A stretch of DNA of 45,396 nucleotides from CAXQRU01 sp964226685 (GCA_964226685.1 CAXQRU010000165.1:1-45396); one strand, 5' to 3'. Numbered from the stretch's first letter, positions 33,588 to 42,928 are shown. Notes: generated by a model not told the origin, from the letters alone. Numbers and translations are program-made.

Positions 33588-34580
33588 ATGAAAGTATTAT
33601 TAATTGGTGGTGCGGGTTTTATTGGGCAACGCATCGCGGCAGAGCTAAGTCAAAGACAGGGTTACACCGTTCATATCATCGATAATTTTTTTCGTGGCAA
33701 GTTGGATGAAGACCTACAATCGTTAGTTGATCGCTATGGCGTGAAGGTGATGCAGGCTGACTGTACGGTACCCTCGGCATTTGATCAACTCGATAAAGAT
33801 TATGATCACGTTTATATGCTGGCCTCCGTGGTTGGTGTGAAGTATACCGAAGAAATTCCTAACGAGCTGATTCGAATCAATACGGCGTTGATTTTCAATA
33901 CGCTAGAGTGGATCAAGCATACGGATTGCAAAAAAGTGGTCTTCACCTCAACCAGTGAATGTTATGCCGGTACTATTGAGAAATTTGGCTATACCATCCC
34001 AACGCCGGAAGATGTGCCGCTTTGTATTGATGATATTAAACATCCGCGCTTCACCTATGCAGTCACTAAAATGCTGGGTGAGTCCGGTTTTTTTCAATAC
34101 GCCAACGTGTATGGTTTTAATTGTACAGTGGTGCGTTATCACAACGTTTATGGGCCGCGTATGGGCTTTAAACACGTCATTCCTCAAGTGACCCAGCGTC
34201 TTTTGGATAAAGAAAGCCCGTTCAAAGTATTTGGCCATGATCAAACACGTTCATTTAACTTTGTTGATGATGCGGTGCAAGGCACTATCTTAGCGATGGA
34301 ACATCCTAATTCGAACGGTGAAATTTTTCATATTGGTGACGATGTGGCAGAAATCACCATTAAAGAATTGGTTGAGCACATTGCTGAAGTGGTCGGCGAA
34401 ACGCCAGAGTACGCATTGGTTGATGCGCCTTCAGGCTCGGTGTCCAGACGCTGCCCAGATGTGACTAAAGCACGAGAAGTGCTCGGTTATCAACCCAAGA
34501 CACAGTGGAAAGACGGTGTAAAAGAAACCGTTGCTTGGTACGTTGATTATTTAAAATCCGGCAAAGACGTTTTTGAATAA
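33588..34580 (+). CDS. NAD-dependent nucleotide-sugar epimerase/dehydratase (extended SDR)
   Basis: A 330-residue extended short-chain dehydrogenase. GGAGFIG binds NAD (residues 7-13); the catalytic set is Ser/Thr in FTSTSECYAG (about 119-128) and Tyr157-Lys161 (YAVTK). HNVYGPRMG and the late FNFVDDAVQ block fit GalE, UDP-glucuronate decarboxylase or epimerase, and RmlB-type enzymes. ATG is immediately after the dehydrogenase stop with GAGGTGA upstream, so it probably acts on the uronic-acid product. The exact reaction is open. The stop overlaps the next ATG by one base (TAATG). Confidence 0.88.
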   Translation: MKVLLIGGAGFIGQRIAAELSQRQGYTVHIIDNFFRGKLDEDLQSLVDRYGVKVMQADCTVPSAFDQLDKDYDHVYMLASVVGVKYTEEIPNELIRINTALIFNTLEWIKHTDCKKVVFTSTSECYAGTIEKFGYTIPTPEDVPLCIDDIKHPRFTYAVTKMLGESGFFQYANVYGFNCTVVRYHNVYGPRMGFKHVIPQVTQRLLDKESPFKVFGHDQTRSFNFVDDAVQGTILAMEHPNSNGEIFHIGDDVAEITIKELVEHIAEVVGETPEYALVDAPSGSVSRRCPDVTKAREVLGYQPKTQWKDGVKETVAWYVDYLKSGKDVFE

Positions 34581-35485
34581 TGCGTGAGTTACTCTATATT
34601 CTGTCTCCCAGCTATTCAGGTTCAACCTTGTTGACCTTATTGTTGGCGCAGCACCCTGATGTGACCACTATCGGCGAGCTTAAGGGCACAGCGATGGGGC
34701 CGCTAGAGGACTACACCTGTTCCTGTGGCGAAAAAATCCAAGCCTGTGACTTTTGGCAGCAAATGGTTGCGAAGGTGCCTGAATTTCGGTTAGAGCAATT
34801 TGGTACTCACTTTCGTTCTGAAAATGCTTTTCATGATCGAGTGTTGAGGGCACAAGTTAGAGGGCCTTTATTTGAAAGCCTTCGTCGTCTCGCGCTACTG
34901 TGGCCAAGCCTTGCGAAGCGATATCGAAAAGTACAGGAGCGCAATCGACAGTTTATTGAGGTGGCCTGCGAAGCTCAAGCGGGGCGCTGGTTTTTGGATG
35001 GCTCAAAAGATCCTCACCGCTTGGCTTATTTGAAAGATAGCAACAATTATCGCATTAAAGTGATTGAAATGTATCGCGATGGTCGGGCACAAAGCCACTC
35101 TCAAAGGAAAAAAAATTACCACGGGGGGAGTTTTGCCAGAGCGTGTGAGGAGTGGAAGTCAACCATCGCACAAATGCAGCGTGTTCTACGCCGTTTTAAT
35201 AAAAACGATATTTTGCGAGTAAAATACGAAGACTTATGCTCAGACCCTAATCAGGTGATGGCAAATATCCAAAACTTTCTAGGTGTACCCATCGTAGAGC
35301 AAAATTGGTCTTCGGTGAATTTACGTCAAGTGCCGCATCACATCATTGGTAATAATATGCGCACCAAAGATGATATTAGTATTCGTCTTGATAATGCTTG
35401 GTTAGATGATTTGACGCAAGAGGATAAAAAAACCTTTGAAACCATAGCCGGTAGTACTAACCATCAATTAGGTTATGCTAGTTAA
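34580..35485 (+). CDS. Sulfotransferase family protein
   Basis: A 301-residue protein with the PAPS-binding marks of sulfotransferases: the 5'-phosphosulfate loop SPSYSGSTLL (9-18) and the 3'-phosphate site in EMYRDGRAQSHS (about 168-179), which has the Arg and Ser of the RDxRxxxxS pattern. The middle has CSCGEKIQACDFW, a cysteine-rich feature seen in this bacterial subfamily (Sulfotransfer_3-like). Between a sugar-precursor enzyme and a glycosyltransferase it most likely adds sulfate to the repeat unit or polymer. Soluble, no signal peptide. Confidence 0.87.
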   Translation: MRELLYILSPSYSGSTLLTLLLAQHPDVTTIGELKGTAMGPLEDYTCSCGEKIQACDFWQQMVAKVPEFRLEQFGTHFRSENAFHDRVLRAQVRGPLFESLRRLALLWPSLAKRYRKVQERNRQFIEVACEAQAGRWFLDGSKDPHRLAYLKDSNNYRIKVIEMYRDGRAQSHSQRKKNYHGGSFARACEEWKSTIAQMQRVLRRFNKNDILRVKYEDLCSDPNQVMANIQNFLGVPIVEQNWSSVNLRQVPHHIIGNNMRTKDDISIRLDNAWLDDLTQEDKKTFETIAGSTNHQLGYAS

Positions 35486-35494
35486 GGAGCCTTT

Positions 35495-36628
35495 GTGAAA
35501 GTTGTATTTGTGAGTCGCTTTCCGAAAACGGTAGATACTCCAAGAGGGGGTGTTGAAACGGCAACGGTCAGTTTGGCTCAATCTTTAGTTGATTATCAAG
35601 GCCTTGACGTTCATGTTGTCACGCTTGAGCGAGGCCTCAACGAAGTGGTGTGCGAAACGCATGGCGCCATCACGGTGCATCGGTTACCACGCAGCGCTTG
35701 GCCAATGATGGTCGATGTGTACTGCGGTCCCACCGCCAAGCGGCTTAGGCAATACATCGAAAACTTAAAGCCCGATATCGTGCACTTTCATGAAACCTGG
35801 GGGATGGGTTCGTACAAGCTTAACTGCCCAACTGTATTTACAGTACATGGTTTTGATAGCTTGAATTTGGTCACTGAGAAAAGTCGTGCATGGCGTCTAC
35901 GCTCCTGGCTTTGGAAGCGTGTCGAAAATTTTGGTTTGGCTCGACAAACTCATATTATCTCAATTGCGCCTTATGTCACACGCCAGATGGGAACGTTAAA
36001 GGCCAAAATTTATGATATCTGGAATGCGATAAACCCAAAGTATTTTACGATTGAACGAAATTTACAAGAACCGACTATTTTATTTTTGGGTTGGATCAAT
36101 CAAAGAAAGAACCCCTTGACCTTGGTTTCTGTCGCCAACAAGCTGATAAAACAATACCCCACTTTGAAAGTGCTATTGTGCGGTGAGGTCTCTGATCAGG
36201 AGTATGGACGAAGGATTCGCTCTACCATTAAAGCGCTTGAGCTGGATGCTTGTGTAAAAATGCTTGGGCGTGTGGATATGAATCAAGTCATGGAGAAGCT
36301 AAGCCAAAGTCATGTGTTGGTCTTACCGTCCCTACAAGAAAACGCACCGATGGTGATCGCCGAGGCGATGGCAGCGCAAGTGCCTGTGGTTGGTGCGAAT
36401 CTTTGCGGAATTCCCGATATGATAACAGACGAAGAGAGCGGTTATCTGATAGAGCCATTTGACGTTGATGGAATCGCTAATCGAATTGATCAGCTCCTTG
36501 GGGATATGAACAACAATCAAGTAATGGGTGCTCATGCACGTAGTAGAGCTTTTACCTTATTTCATCCCGAGAGTGTTGCGAGCCAAACGGTCGCGACTTA
36601 CCGAGATGTTATTGCAGCCTATCAATAG
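35495..36628 (+). CDS. Glycosyltransferase family 4 protein
   Basis: A 377-residue GT-B enzyme. The N-terminal acceptor domain opens VVFVSRFPKTVDTPRGGVETATVSLA with the glycine-rich loop; the C-terminal donor domain has LFLGWINQRKNPLTLVSVANKL and the EX7E block (ENAPMVIAEAMAAQVPVV) of retaining GT4 enzymes. The start is GTG with AAGGAG seven to eight bases upstream. It would add one sugar to the lipid-linked repeat. The specific sugar is unknown. Confidence 0.92.
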   Translation: MKVVFVSRFPKTVDTPRGGVETATVSLAQSLVDYQGLDVHVVTLERGLNEVVCETHGAITVHRLPRSAWPMMVDVYCGPTAKRLRQYIENLKPDIVHFHETWGMGSYKLNCPTVFTVHGFDSLNLVTEKSRAWRLRSWLWKRVENFGLARQTHIISIAPYVTRQMGTLKAKIYDIWNAINPKYFTIERNLQEPTILFLGWINQRKNPLTLVSVANKLIKQYPTLKVLLCGEVSDQEYGRRIRSTIKALELDACVKMLGRVDMNQVMEKLSQSHVLVLPSLQENAPMVIAEAMAAQVPVVGANLCGIPDMITDEESGYLIEPFDVDGIANRIDQLLGDMNNNQVMGAHARSRAFTLFHPESVASQTVATYRDVIAAYQ

Positions 36629-36639
36629 CTGAGATATTT

Positions 36640-38208
36640 ATGTCATCTGACCTTACTGGTTTTAGTTCGCTCGCTCGCAATATCCTATTTAGTTGGGGCG
36701 CCCAGTTTATTATCCTAATCATCGGTTTTATATTGCCAAGACTCATCAGTGATAGTTATGGCAGGGATATGTTGGGGATTTGGGATTTGGGATGGGCGAC
36801 TTTACGCTATGTCAGTGTTATTGATTTAGCGGTGGGTGCAGCGATGACCCGTTATATCGCTCTTTATCGATCTCAAAATAATCCCAAGCAACTGCGCCGA
36901 ATTATCAATGTTGGCATTATGTGGCAAGTAATCATTGCCGCAGGGCTTTTTGTGGTTGGGATGGTGTTTGTTCAGCTCTATGTTTATTTCGCTGAACTAA
37001 AATCCAGCAATGGCAAGGCTTTAACCTCAGAGCACATTGGCATTTTGCACACTATTTTGCTGTACTTTGTCGCTGTGTTATCGCTACAGATGCTGAAGGT
37101 GCCTAGCGGCGGCATACTAACGGGCTATCATAAGTTTGACTGGCAACACACACTAAATGGTGTTGAAGATATTATTTTGGCCGTTTCAATGGTCTCTGTT
37201 GTCTTTGCTGGGGGTGATTTAGTCAATCTTGCACAAATCGTGTTGGCGGTGTCGGTGTTGTTTGTAGTGGTTCGATCGGCTGTGGCAATTTTGATGGTCG
37301 GTCGGATTGATTTTATGTTTAGCGATTGGAATTTTAAACTAGCCCGAAAAATGTTTACCTTTGGCTTTAAAAGTACATTGTGGCACTTGCCTTACGTATT
37401 TTTAGTGCAAACCATCATTTTTATGACTGGCTCAACGAGTACGGAAGCGGTCGCGATGTTCAGCCGAGCGATTGCTCTCGTGCGTTTTGGTGAGCAAGCG
37501 GTTAGGCGAACCACTGCGATTGTGATGCCGATCGTGAGTAGTTTGGAGGGGCTTAACAGGGTTGAAGATAATCGCGATTTGGTTTTAAAAATGGCTCTTT
37601 ATACCTCGCTCTTTTATTTTCCTATCGTCGCTTTATTAGTTTTCATGGGAAAATATTTGTTACTGATGTGGATGGGGCCTGGCTACGATAATGGCATTAT
37701 GATGGCTGCTTTTGCCTTGGGTTCGTTGTTGCCCGTGAGCCAAACGGGTAGTTACCAGGTGCTTTTGGGTAATAATCAACACGGTAGAATTGCGTTAAAA
37801 GTTGCGGCGGTGTGTTTGATTCTAACTGCAATCATTTATGCGGTTTTCAAACTCAAAATATTGCCAATTAATGAAACCACAGCGGCCATCATGGCGGGCA
37901 TTGCCTGGACGGCAAGTTATAGTTTTATTTTGCCCATGGCTATCAAGCGGTTTTATAACATTAGTTTGCGCACCTATTTTTGGTATGCATTTGGCTTGCC
38001 CTTTCTTGCTTGTTTGCCGTTCTGCCTTGGCTTGATCACAGGCCATTTTGTTTTTGAGACTCAAGGGTTCAAACTAAGTGCATTTTTATATGCTGGTTTA
38101 GCATCGACTATCGGCGGTGTTGTCTCCTTGGTGATCTATTGGCGTTATGCGTTTGACGATAAGGTTCGTCAAGCGATTATTCAAAAAATACCGTTCTTAA
38201 ATAAATAG
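36640..38208 (+). CDS. Wzx-type oligosaccharide flippase (MOP superfamily)
   Basis: A 522-residue protein with about 12-14 membrane helices and the N-terminal NILFSWGAQFIILIIGFILPRLI segment typical of Polysacc_synt family transporters. It should move undecaprenyl-linked repeat units across the inner membrane. Its presence implies a Wzx/Wzy-type pathway, but no Wzy-like polymerase is seen in the window. It follows the GT4 gene by 11 bases in the same operon. Confidence 0.92.
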   Translation: MSSDLTGFSSLARNILFSWGAQFIILIIGFILPRLISDSYGRDMLGIWDLGWATLRYVSVIDLAVGAAMTRYIALYRSQNNPKQLRRIINVGIMWQVIIAAGLFVVGMVFVQLYVYFAELKSSNGKALTSEHIGILHTILLYFVAVLSLQMLKVPSGGILTGYHKFDWQHTLNGVEDIILAVSMVSVVFAGGDLVNLAQIVLAVSVLFVVVRSAVAILMVGRIDFMFSDWNFKLARKMFTFGFKSTLWHLPYVFLVQTIIFMTGSTSTEAVAMFSRAIALVRFGEQAVRRTTAIVMPIVSSLEGLNRVEDNRDLVLKMALYTSLFYFPIVALLVFMGKYLLLMWMGPGYDNGIMMAAFALGSLLPVSQTGSYQVLLGNNQHGRIALKVAAVCLILTAIIYAVFKLKILPINETTAAIMAGIAWTASYSFILPMAIKRFYNISLRTYFWYAFGLPFLACLPFCLGLITGHFVFETQGFKLSAFLYAGLASTIGGVVSLVIYWRYAFDDKVRQAIIQKIPFLNK

Positions 38209-38218
38209 TGAGGATTTG

Positions 38219-39436
38219 GTGACTTTTTTTGCACGTATAAAGCGTCTTATAGCACAAATTGCGCTCACTATTGTTTATGGTAAAGCGATCATTATCGGTA
38301 AAATTTTTAGAAGGCTTTATCGAAAAAAGTCTCGATCCAATACCATTGTCATTAATGCGACTTTCCACAATCCCAACTGGTTTTTTGCCCATATTGAACC
38401 TTTAGCAAGAGCAAACTACGGCAAAGTCGTGTTGGTGACCGATGAAGAGATTGCACAGGTCCCAAATTTAATTTATGAATGCCCGCCCAAGTGGCTCTCT
38501 AAAGTATTGACGAGAGCGGGTTCGAAAGCACTGTGGACATTAATTAAAGGCTTCAAGTATAAGGGTGATGTGTTTGTGGGCTATCACATTTTTCCGTCTG
38601 CGGTCACGGCTTTGATGTGTTCTCGCATCCTTGGAGCAAAATGTGTATACCAGGTGACAGCGGGTGAGTTGGAGTTAGAAGGCGGTGGTTGGAATGCTGA
38701 AAACCCCCTAATGACGATGTTGCAAGCCCCATCGCCCTGGATAGAAAAAATGGCCTTGGGTTTGACGCGTCAGTTTGATCTTGTCGTGGTGCGAGGCTCA
38801 AAAGCGCAACGCTTTATTCGAGAAGGGGGCTACTACGGGCCGATAGAAATCATTACTGGCAGTATTGAGCTGCCCGATGAGCCAGCCGTTGATAAAACCA
38901 TTGATTTGATCACTGTCGGTCGGTTAACCGAGTATAAGCGGCCCGATTTGTTCGTAGAACTGGTGGCTCGATTGCGCGATGCCTATCCATCGATCAAGGC
39001 GGTGATGGTAGGTGATGGCCCAGATCGACCAATGTTAGAGAAAAAAATCGCTGAACTAAACATCGCTGACAATATTGAGCTTTTGGGGCAAAGAAAAGAT
39101 GTTATGTCCTTGCTGGCACAGTCAAAAATTTTTGTATTAACCTCTCGATGGGAAGGGGTTTCAATTGCCATGCTTGAGGCGATGGCCATGGGCTTAGTGC
39201 CGGTCGTCAGTAATGTCGGCGATCTCGCTGATTTTGCTGAGAATGATGTCTCCGGCTATGTGGTGGAGTTGGCTGATACTGACTCCTATGTAAAATACAT
39301 TTCACTGCTATTAGGAGACGAAAAGCTCTTTTCTAAGCTCTCTCAGGCGGCAAGTGAGCGAGTACTGGCGAGAGCGGAGAGAAATGTATTGGCGACTCGT
39401 TGGAAGCGAGTGTTTACAGAATTAACAGAGGTTTGA
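38219..39436 (+). CDS. Second glycosyltransferase family 4 protein
   Basis: A 405-residue GT-B enzyme. A basic, hydrophobic N-terminus (FFARIKRLIAQIALTIVYGKAIIIGKIFRRLYRKK) could associate with the membrane. The donor half has DLITVGRLTEYKRPDLFVELVARL, MVGDGPDRPMLE and the EX7E block (EGVSIAMLEAMAMGLVPVV). GTG 38219 is preferred to an adjacent in-frame TTG at 38216, as AGGA (38211-38214) is too near the TTG. Eleven bases separate it from the flippase stop. It is the last gene of the block; no clear terminator follows. Confidence 0.9.
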   Translation: MTFFARIKRLIAQIALTIVYGKAIIIGKIFRRLYRKKSRSNTIVINATFHNPNWFFAHIEPLARANYGKVVLVTDEEIAQVPNLIYECPPKWLSKVLTRAGSKALWTLIKGFKYKGDVFVGYHIFPSAVTALMCSRILGAKCVYQVTAGELELEGGGWNAENPLMTMLQAPSPWIEKMALGLTRQFDLVVVRGSKAQRFIREGGYYGPIEIITGSIELPDEPAVDKTIDLITVGRLTEYKRPDLFVELVARLRDAYPSIKAVMVGDGPDRPMLEKKIAELNIADNIELLGQRKDVMSLLAQSKIFVLTSRWEGVSIAMLEAMAMGLVPVVSNVGDLADFAENDVSGYVVELADTDSYVKYISLLLGDEKLFSKLSQAASERVLARAERNVLATRWKRVFTELTEV

Positions 39437-39481
39437 TCCATGGGCGGTCTTGCAATAGAGTAAATAATACATCTGTTGAGC

Positions 39482-39510
39482 TTGAAAGCCGTGTAGACTA
39501 GCATTATATT
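39482..39510 (+). promoter_or_regulatory. Sigma-70 promoter of erpA
   Basis: TTGAAA (39482-39487) and TATATT (39505-39510) are separated by exactly 17 bases, 27 bases before the erpA ATG. No IscR-type site is evident. Confidence 0.75.
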
Positions 39511-39537
39511 CAGCCTAATGTTCTTGTGAGATAAGCT

Positions 39538-39888
39538 ATGACTGCGCAACAATTTACTCCTACACCCATTATCGTGACTGATAATGCCATCAATAAAGTT
39601 AAAGAGCTTGTGGAAGACGAAGGTAACGAAGACCTTAAGTTAAGGGTTTTTGTGACGGGTGGTGGCTGCTCGGGTTTTCAATACGGCTTTACTTTCGATG
39701 AAATCACCGCTGATGATGATGCTGTTATCGAAAAACAGGGTGTAACAGTGCTAGTGGACGCCATCAGCTATCCATACTTGGTTGGCGCCCAGGTTGACTA
39801 CTCAGAGGGCCTTGAAGGTTCAAAATTTGTGGTCAGTAATCCGAATGCGGCAACGACGTGTGGCTGTGGCTCTTCTTTCTCCATTTAA
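39538..39888 (+). CDS. erpA: Iron-sulfur cluster insertion protein ErpA
   Basis: A 116-residue A-type carrier that delivers [4Fe-4S] clusters to apoproteins of isoprenoid synthesis and respiration. The three cluster cysteines are present: one in GGGCSGFQYGF and two in the C-terminal CGCGSSFSI. The early TDNAINKVKELVEDEG and the length match ErpA rather than IscA or SufA. It has its own promoter. The following gene begins inside its coding region. Confidence 0.95.
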   Translation: MTAQQFTPTPIIVTDNAINKVKELVEDEGNEDLKLRVFVTGGGCSGFQYGFTFDEITADDDAVIEKQGVTVLVDAISYPYLVGAQVDYSEGLEGSKFVVSNPNAATTCGCGSSFSI

Positions 39889-40345
39889 GGCATCTTTGTT
39901 GGCCTGTGGCTTATTGCTGGCTTTGTGTTCGTTGGCGGATGACCGCTTTACGGTTGATCATTCCCTTTTGGATATTAGCCCGTCGCCAACGGGTTACCTA
40001 GCTAGAATTGCGAGTGACTCTCCAGAAGAAATTGCGGCCGCTTTGGCTCGCGCTGAAGAACTTTACAAGCTCGGTAATTTTGAAAGCAGTCCTAAACCCA
40101 TCGTCATCGTCTTACATGGTCCTGAAATTGAAGTTTTTTTCAAAGATAAATACCAAGAATACAAAGAAATCGTCGATTTGGCCGCAAGGCTCAGTGCCTT
40201 TGGCATAGTCGATGTTCGGGTTTGTGAAACTGAGACTGGAGTGCTAGGGCGAAGCCCTTCTAATTTACATTCATTTATTGGCACCGTTCCATTTGGGCCC
40301 TCTGAGATAAGGCGCTTACTCAACAAAGGTCACGTAAGCTTTTAA
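39845..40345 (+). CDS. DsrE-like protein with a probable signal peptide
   Basis: The body (SSPKPIVIVLHGPEIEVFFKDKYQEYKEIVDLAARLSAFGIVDVRVCETETGVLG) fits the DsrE/DsrF-like fold, with one cysteine at the usual place. A hydrophobic N-terminus (SLLACGLLLALCSLA) looks like a signal peptide, so it is probably periplasmic. The start is uncertain: ATG 39845 (166 residues, basic RQRR leader) overlaps erpA by 44 bases and has no ribosome-binding site. GTG 39866 and TTG 39896 (AAGG five bases upstream, but no basic leader) are alternatives. The stop overlaps the convergent anmK stop by four bases. Role unknown; sulfur or thiol chemistry is the family theme. Confidence 0.72.
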   Translation: MRQRRVAVALLSPFKASLLACGLLLALCSLADDRFTVDHSLLDISPSPTGYLARIASDSPEEIAAALARAEELYKLGNFESSPKPIVIVLHGPEIEVFFKDKYQEYKEIVDLAARLSAFGIVDVRVCETETGVLGRSPSNLHSFIGTVPFGPSEIRRLLNKGHVSF

Positions 40346-41460
40346 GTCCCTTTCGGGTAAATTCCGCCCAGTATGCATGGTGCGCAGGCCCCCGTGACCG
40401 ATGGCAGATTCCCCGTCAGCCCATTGAGCGTTCGATAAGCCAACCAAGCAAAGGCGGCCCCCTCAACCCACTGTGGTGCTATCCCTAAAGTTTCGGTTGA
40501 TGTCACTAACCTGGGTTCTAAGTGAGTCGCTATGCGCTTCATTAGTAGAGGATTCATCGCGCCTCCACCACAAATATACACCTCTGATTGTGCACTTTGG
40601 TCCAGTTGTTTTACCGTATTGGCAATGATTTGGGCGCTCAGCTCGTTCAGGGTTGCCAGAGAATCCTCTTTACGGTGAGGGGGGGCTGCATCTATGCACG
40701 CGTTAACATATTGTAAGTTAAACGTTTCTCGCCCCGTGCTTTTAGGTGCTGGCAGGCTGTAGTAGGGGTGTTGCATCAATTGTTCTAGTAAATGAAGGTT
40801 AACCTTGCCTGATAGTGCAATTAGGCTATCGCGGTCAAAAGCTTGATTGAAATACTGTTGGCACCAATCGTCCATTAAGTTGTTGCCAGGGCCAATGTCA
40901 AATCCGAAGACTTCTTCGCCTAACCAGGTAATATTGCTCACGCCCCCAATGTTAATAATGGCTCTCGGGATGTCTGAGCCAAATACTGATTGGTGAAAAG
41001 CGGGCACTAGGGGAGCGCCATGCCCGCCTAAAAACATATCTCGGCGTCTGAAATCGGCAACGGTGGTAATCTTGCAGGCTTCGGCTATGGCATTGGGGTC
41101 GCCCACTTGCAGTGTAAAACCGTTGTGATTGGCGGTAGGGGGGATGTGTCTCACAGTCTGGCCGTGACTTCCAATCGCGGTTACATCATCGTGGTTAATG
41201 TTTGCCTTTTTGCAAAGCTTCTTAACCGCTTCAATAGACAGTTGGGTAATTGCCTTTTCAATCTGCTCAATTAATCCAATTTCATCCGCGCCAGGAACAG
41301 CCAATCTCAAGATTTGCTCGCGAGTTTCAACGTCTAGGGGAAGGTCAACGGCTTCAATAAATTCACATGTTGAGCCATTGATATCAACCAAAACAGCATC
41401 CAGCGCATCAGCGCTGGTGCCAGACATAAGACCGATATAAAGCCCTTGATGAGCGGCCAC
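40342..41460 (-). CDS. anmK: Anhydro-N-acetylmuramic acid kinase
   Basis: A 372-residue ATPase-fold kinase that opens and phosphorylates anhydroMurNAc to MurNAc-6-phosphate in cell-wall recycling. Motifs: GLMSGTSADALDAVLVD, AIGSHGQTVRH, TVADFRRRDMFLGGHGAPLVP, NIGGVSNITWL with FDIGPGNNLMD, and the closing EGAAFAWLA block. Start is GTG, one base after the peptidase stop, so the two are coupled. With amgK-murU in the same window, two arms of muropeptide salvage are represented. Confidence 0.96.
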   Translation of the reverse strand: MAAHQGLYIGLMSGTSADALDAVLVDINGSTCEFIEAVDLPLDVETREQILRLAVPGADEIGLIEQIEKAITQLSIEAVKKLCKKANINHDDVTAIGSHGQTVRHIPPTANHNGFTLQVGDPNAIAEACKITTVADFRRRDMFLGGHGAPLVPAFHQSVFGSDIPRAIINIGGVSNITWLGEEVFGFDIGPGNNLMDDWCQQYFNQAFDRDSLIALSGKVNLHLLEQLMQHPYYSLPAPKSTGRETFNLQYVNACIDAAPPHRKEDSLATLNELSAQIIANTVKQLDQSAQSEVYICGGGAMNPLLMKRIATHLEPRLVTSTETLGIAPQWVEGAAFAWLAYRTLNGLTGNLPSVTGACAPCILGGIYPKGT

Positions 41461-41461
41461 T

Positions 41462-42928
41462 TTAGTTTGAGGTGGGCTCAGTTTCGAGCGACGCGTGCTG
41501 TGTATTAGTGCTCAAATACTCGTTCAATGCGAGTATCAGTGGTTGTGTTTGCTCCTTAAATAGAGCTAATTCTGAATCGGGAACTGGCATGGCTTTGGGT
41601 AACTTCACGGTTACAGGGTTTTTAACAACGCCATTGACATAAAACTCATAATGTAAATGCGGCCCTGTTGCCAGCCCAGAGCTTCCAACATAGCCGATGA
41701 TCTGGCCCTGCTTCACTCTTGAGCCAACACTCAATTTGGCAAAACGACTCATGTGCGCATAAAGAGTCTTATAGGTTTGACCATGCTGTATAATCACCGT
41801 GCGACCATATCCGCCTTTTTGGCCGATAAAGGCTACCTTGCCATCCCCGGCTGATCGAATCGGGGTGCCGGTAGGCGCCGCGTAATCGGTGCCTTTATGG
41901 GCGCGAATGCGATTGAGCACGGGGTGTTTGCGTTGCAAATTAAAGTGGGAGCTGATTCTAGCAAAATCGACTGGTGTCCTTAAAAAGGCCTTGCGCATGC
42001 TGTTGCCTTCGGGGGTGTAATACGATGAATTGCCTTCGCTATCTTCGAATCTAACTGCATTAAATGTTTGTTTTCGGTTAACAAATTGGGCCGCCAAAAT
42101 CCGCTCGCTGATAATTTTTCCATCACTTAAATACTCTTCCTCAACAAGCACATGAAAGGCATCGTTTTTGCGGATATCAAGAGCAAAGTCAATATCCCAA
42201 GCAAAAATGTCTGCCAGCTGCATGATGGTGTTATCGCTTAGGCCGGCTTTGCCGCCATCAATAAACAAAGAGCTTTCGATGGTTCCGGATTTATAAGTGC
42301 GACGAGTTTCAGTTTTTGAAACAATTTCCTCAGTTTTGAAGCCATCTTCAGTTTTGTGAAATTCGATTCTATGTAAACGGTTTTTGTCGTAGCCAACTGC
42401 CAGTAGTTGACCATCTTGGATTTTGAAATCAAATTTTTGTCCGGGGTGTACTCGGGTGAGTTGTTCGGCGTTCTCACTTTCAAGCACAGCCATCACATCT
42501 CTGGCGCTTAATCCTTTGCGTTGAAAAATCAGAGACAAATTATCTCCACTTTTGACTTCCTCGGATTCCCACGACAGTTCAGGTTCTTTTGCGGGTTCTT
42601 TTTCGGCCACTTCTGCTACGTTTGAGATAGGGTCTACTTCATTGGCTAGGTAAGGCTCTGCATCTGAAGCAGTGGGTGCATCCGCAACTGGCTGGCTGTG
42701 CAATTTGGCAAGTTCGGTGATCGGTTCAAAGGCGAACACAGGGTTGCTGGCTAGTGGGGTGGCCTCGGTGGTCTGTTGTTCTCCTGCGGAGGCTTCAACT
42801 GACGGGTTTTGGAATAAAACAAATAGCAGAATGATAGAAAGAATCAGAACCAGCAGCATATGAAAGTTAGGAATATACTGTTTTTTGTTCCCGATCTGGT
42901 TTTTATAAGAAATTTCAACTGGCTTCAT
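41462..42928 (-). CDS. M23 family cell-wall endopeptidase, MepM/ShyA-like
   Basis: A 488-residue membrane-anchored zinc peptidase. A cytoplasmic N-terminus (1-22) and one membrane helix (about 23-41) precede an acidic, Pro/Glu-rich linker (45-125), a LysM/OapA-like domain (about 128-215), a second domain, and the M23 catalytic domain (about 325-440) with metal ligands in HKGTDY and HLHYEFY. Such enzymes cut peptide cross-links between glycan strands so the sacculus can grow. It is followed directly by anmK and diverges from tyrS, as in Pseudomonas. The 220-base gap to tyrS shows TATATT on this strand near 42980 but no good -35. Confidence 0.93.
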   Translation of the reverse strand: MKPVEISYKNQIGNKKQYIPNFHMLLVLILSIILLFVLFQNPSVEASAGEQQTTEATPLASNPVFAFEPITELAKLHSQPVADAPTASDAEPYLANEVDPISNVAEVAEKEPAKEPELSWESEEVKSGDNLSLIFQRKGLSARDVMAVLESENAEQLTRVHPGQKFDFKIQDGQLLAVGYDKNRLHRIEFHKTEDGFKTEEIVSKTETRRTYKSGTIESSLFIDGGKAGLSDNTIMQLADIFAWDIDFALDIRKNDAFHVLVEEEYLSDGKIISERILAAQFVNRKQTFNAVRFEDSEGNSSYYTPEGNSMRKAFLRTPVDFARISSHFNLQRKHPVLNRIRAHKGTDYAAPTGTPIRSAGDGKVAFIGQKGGYGRTVIIQHGQTYKTLYAHMSRFAKLSVGSRVKQGQIIGYVGSSGLATGPHLHYEFYVNGVVKNPVTVKLPKAMPVPDSELALFKEQTQPLILALNEYLSTNTQHASLETEPTSN

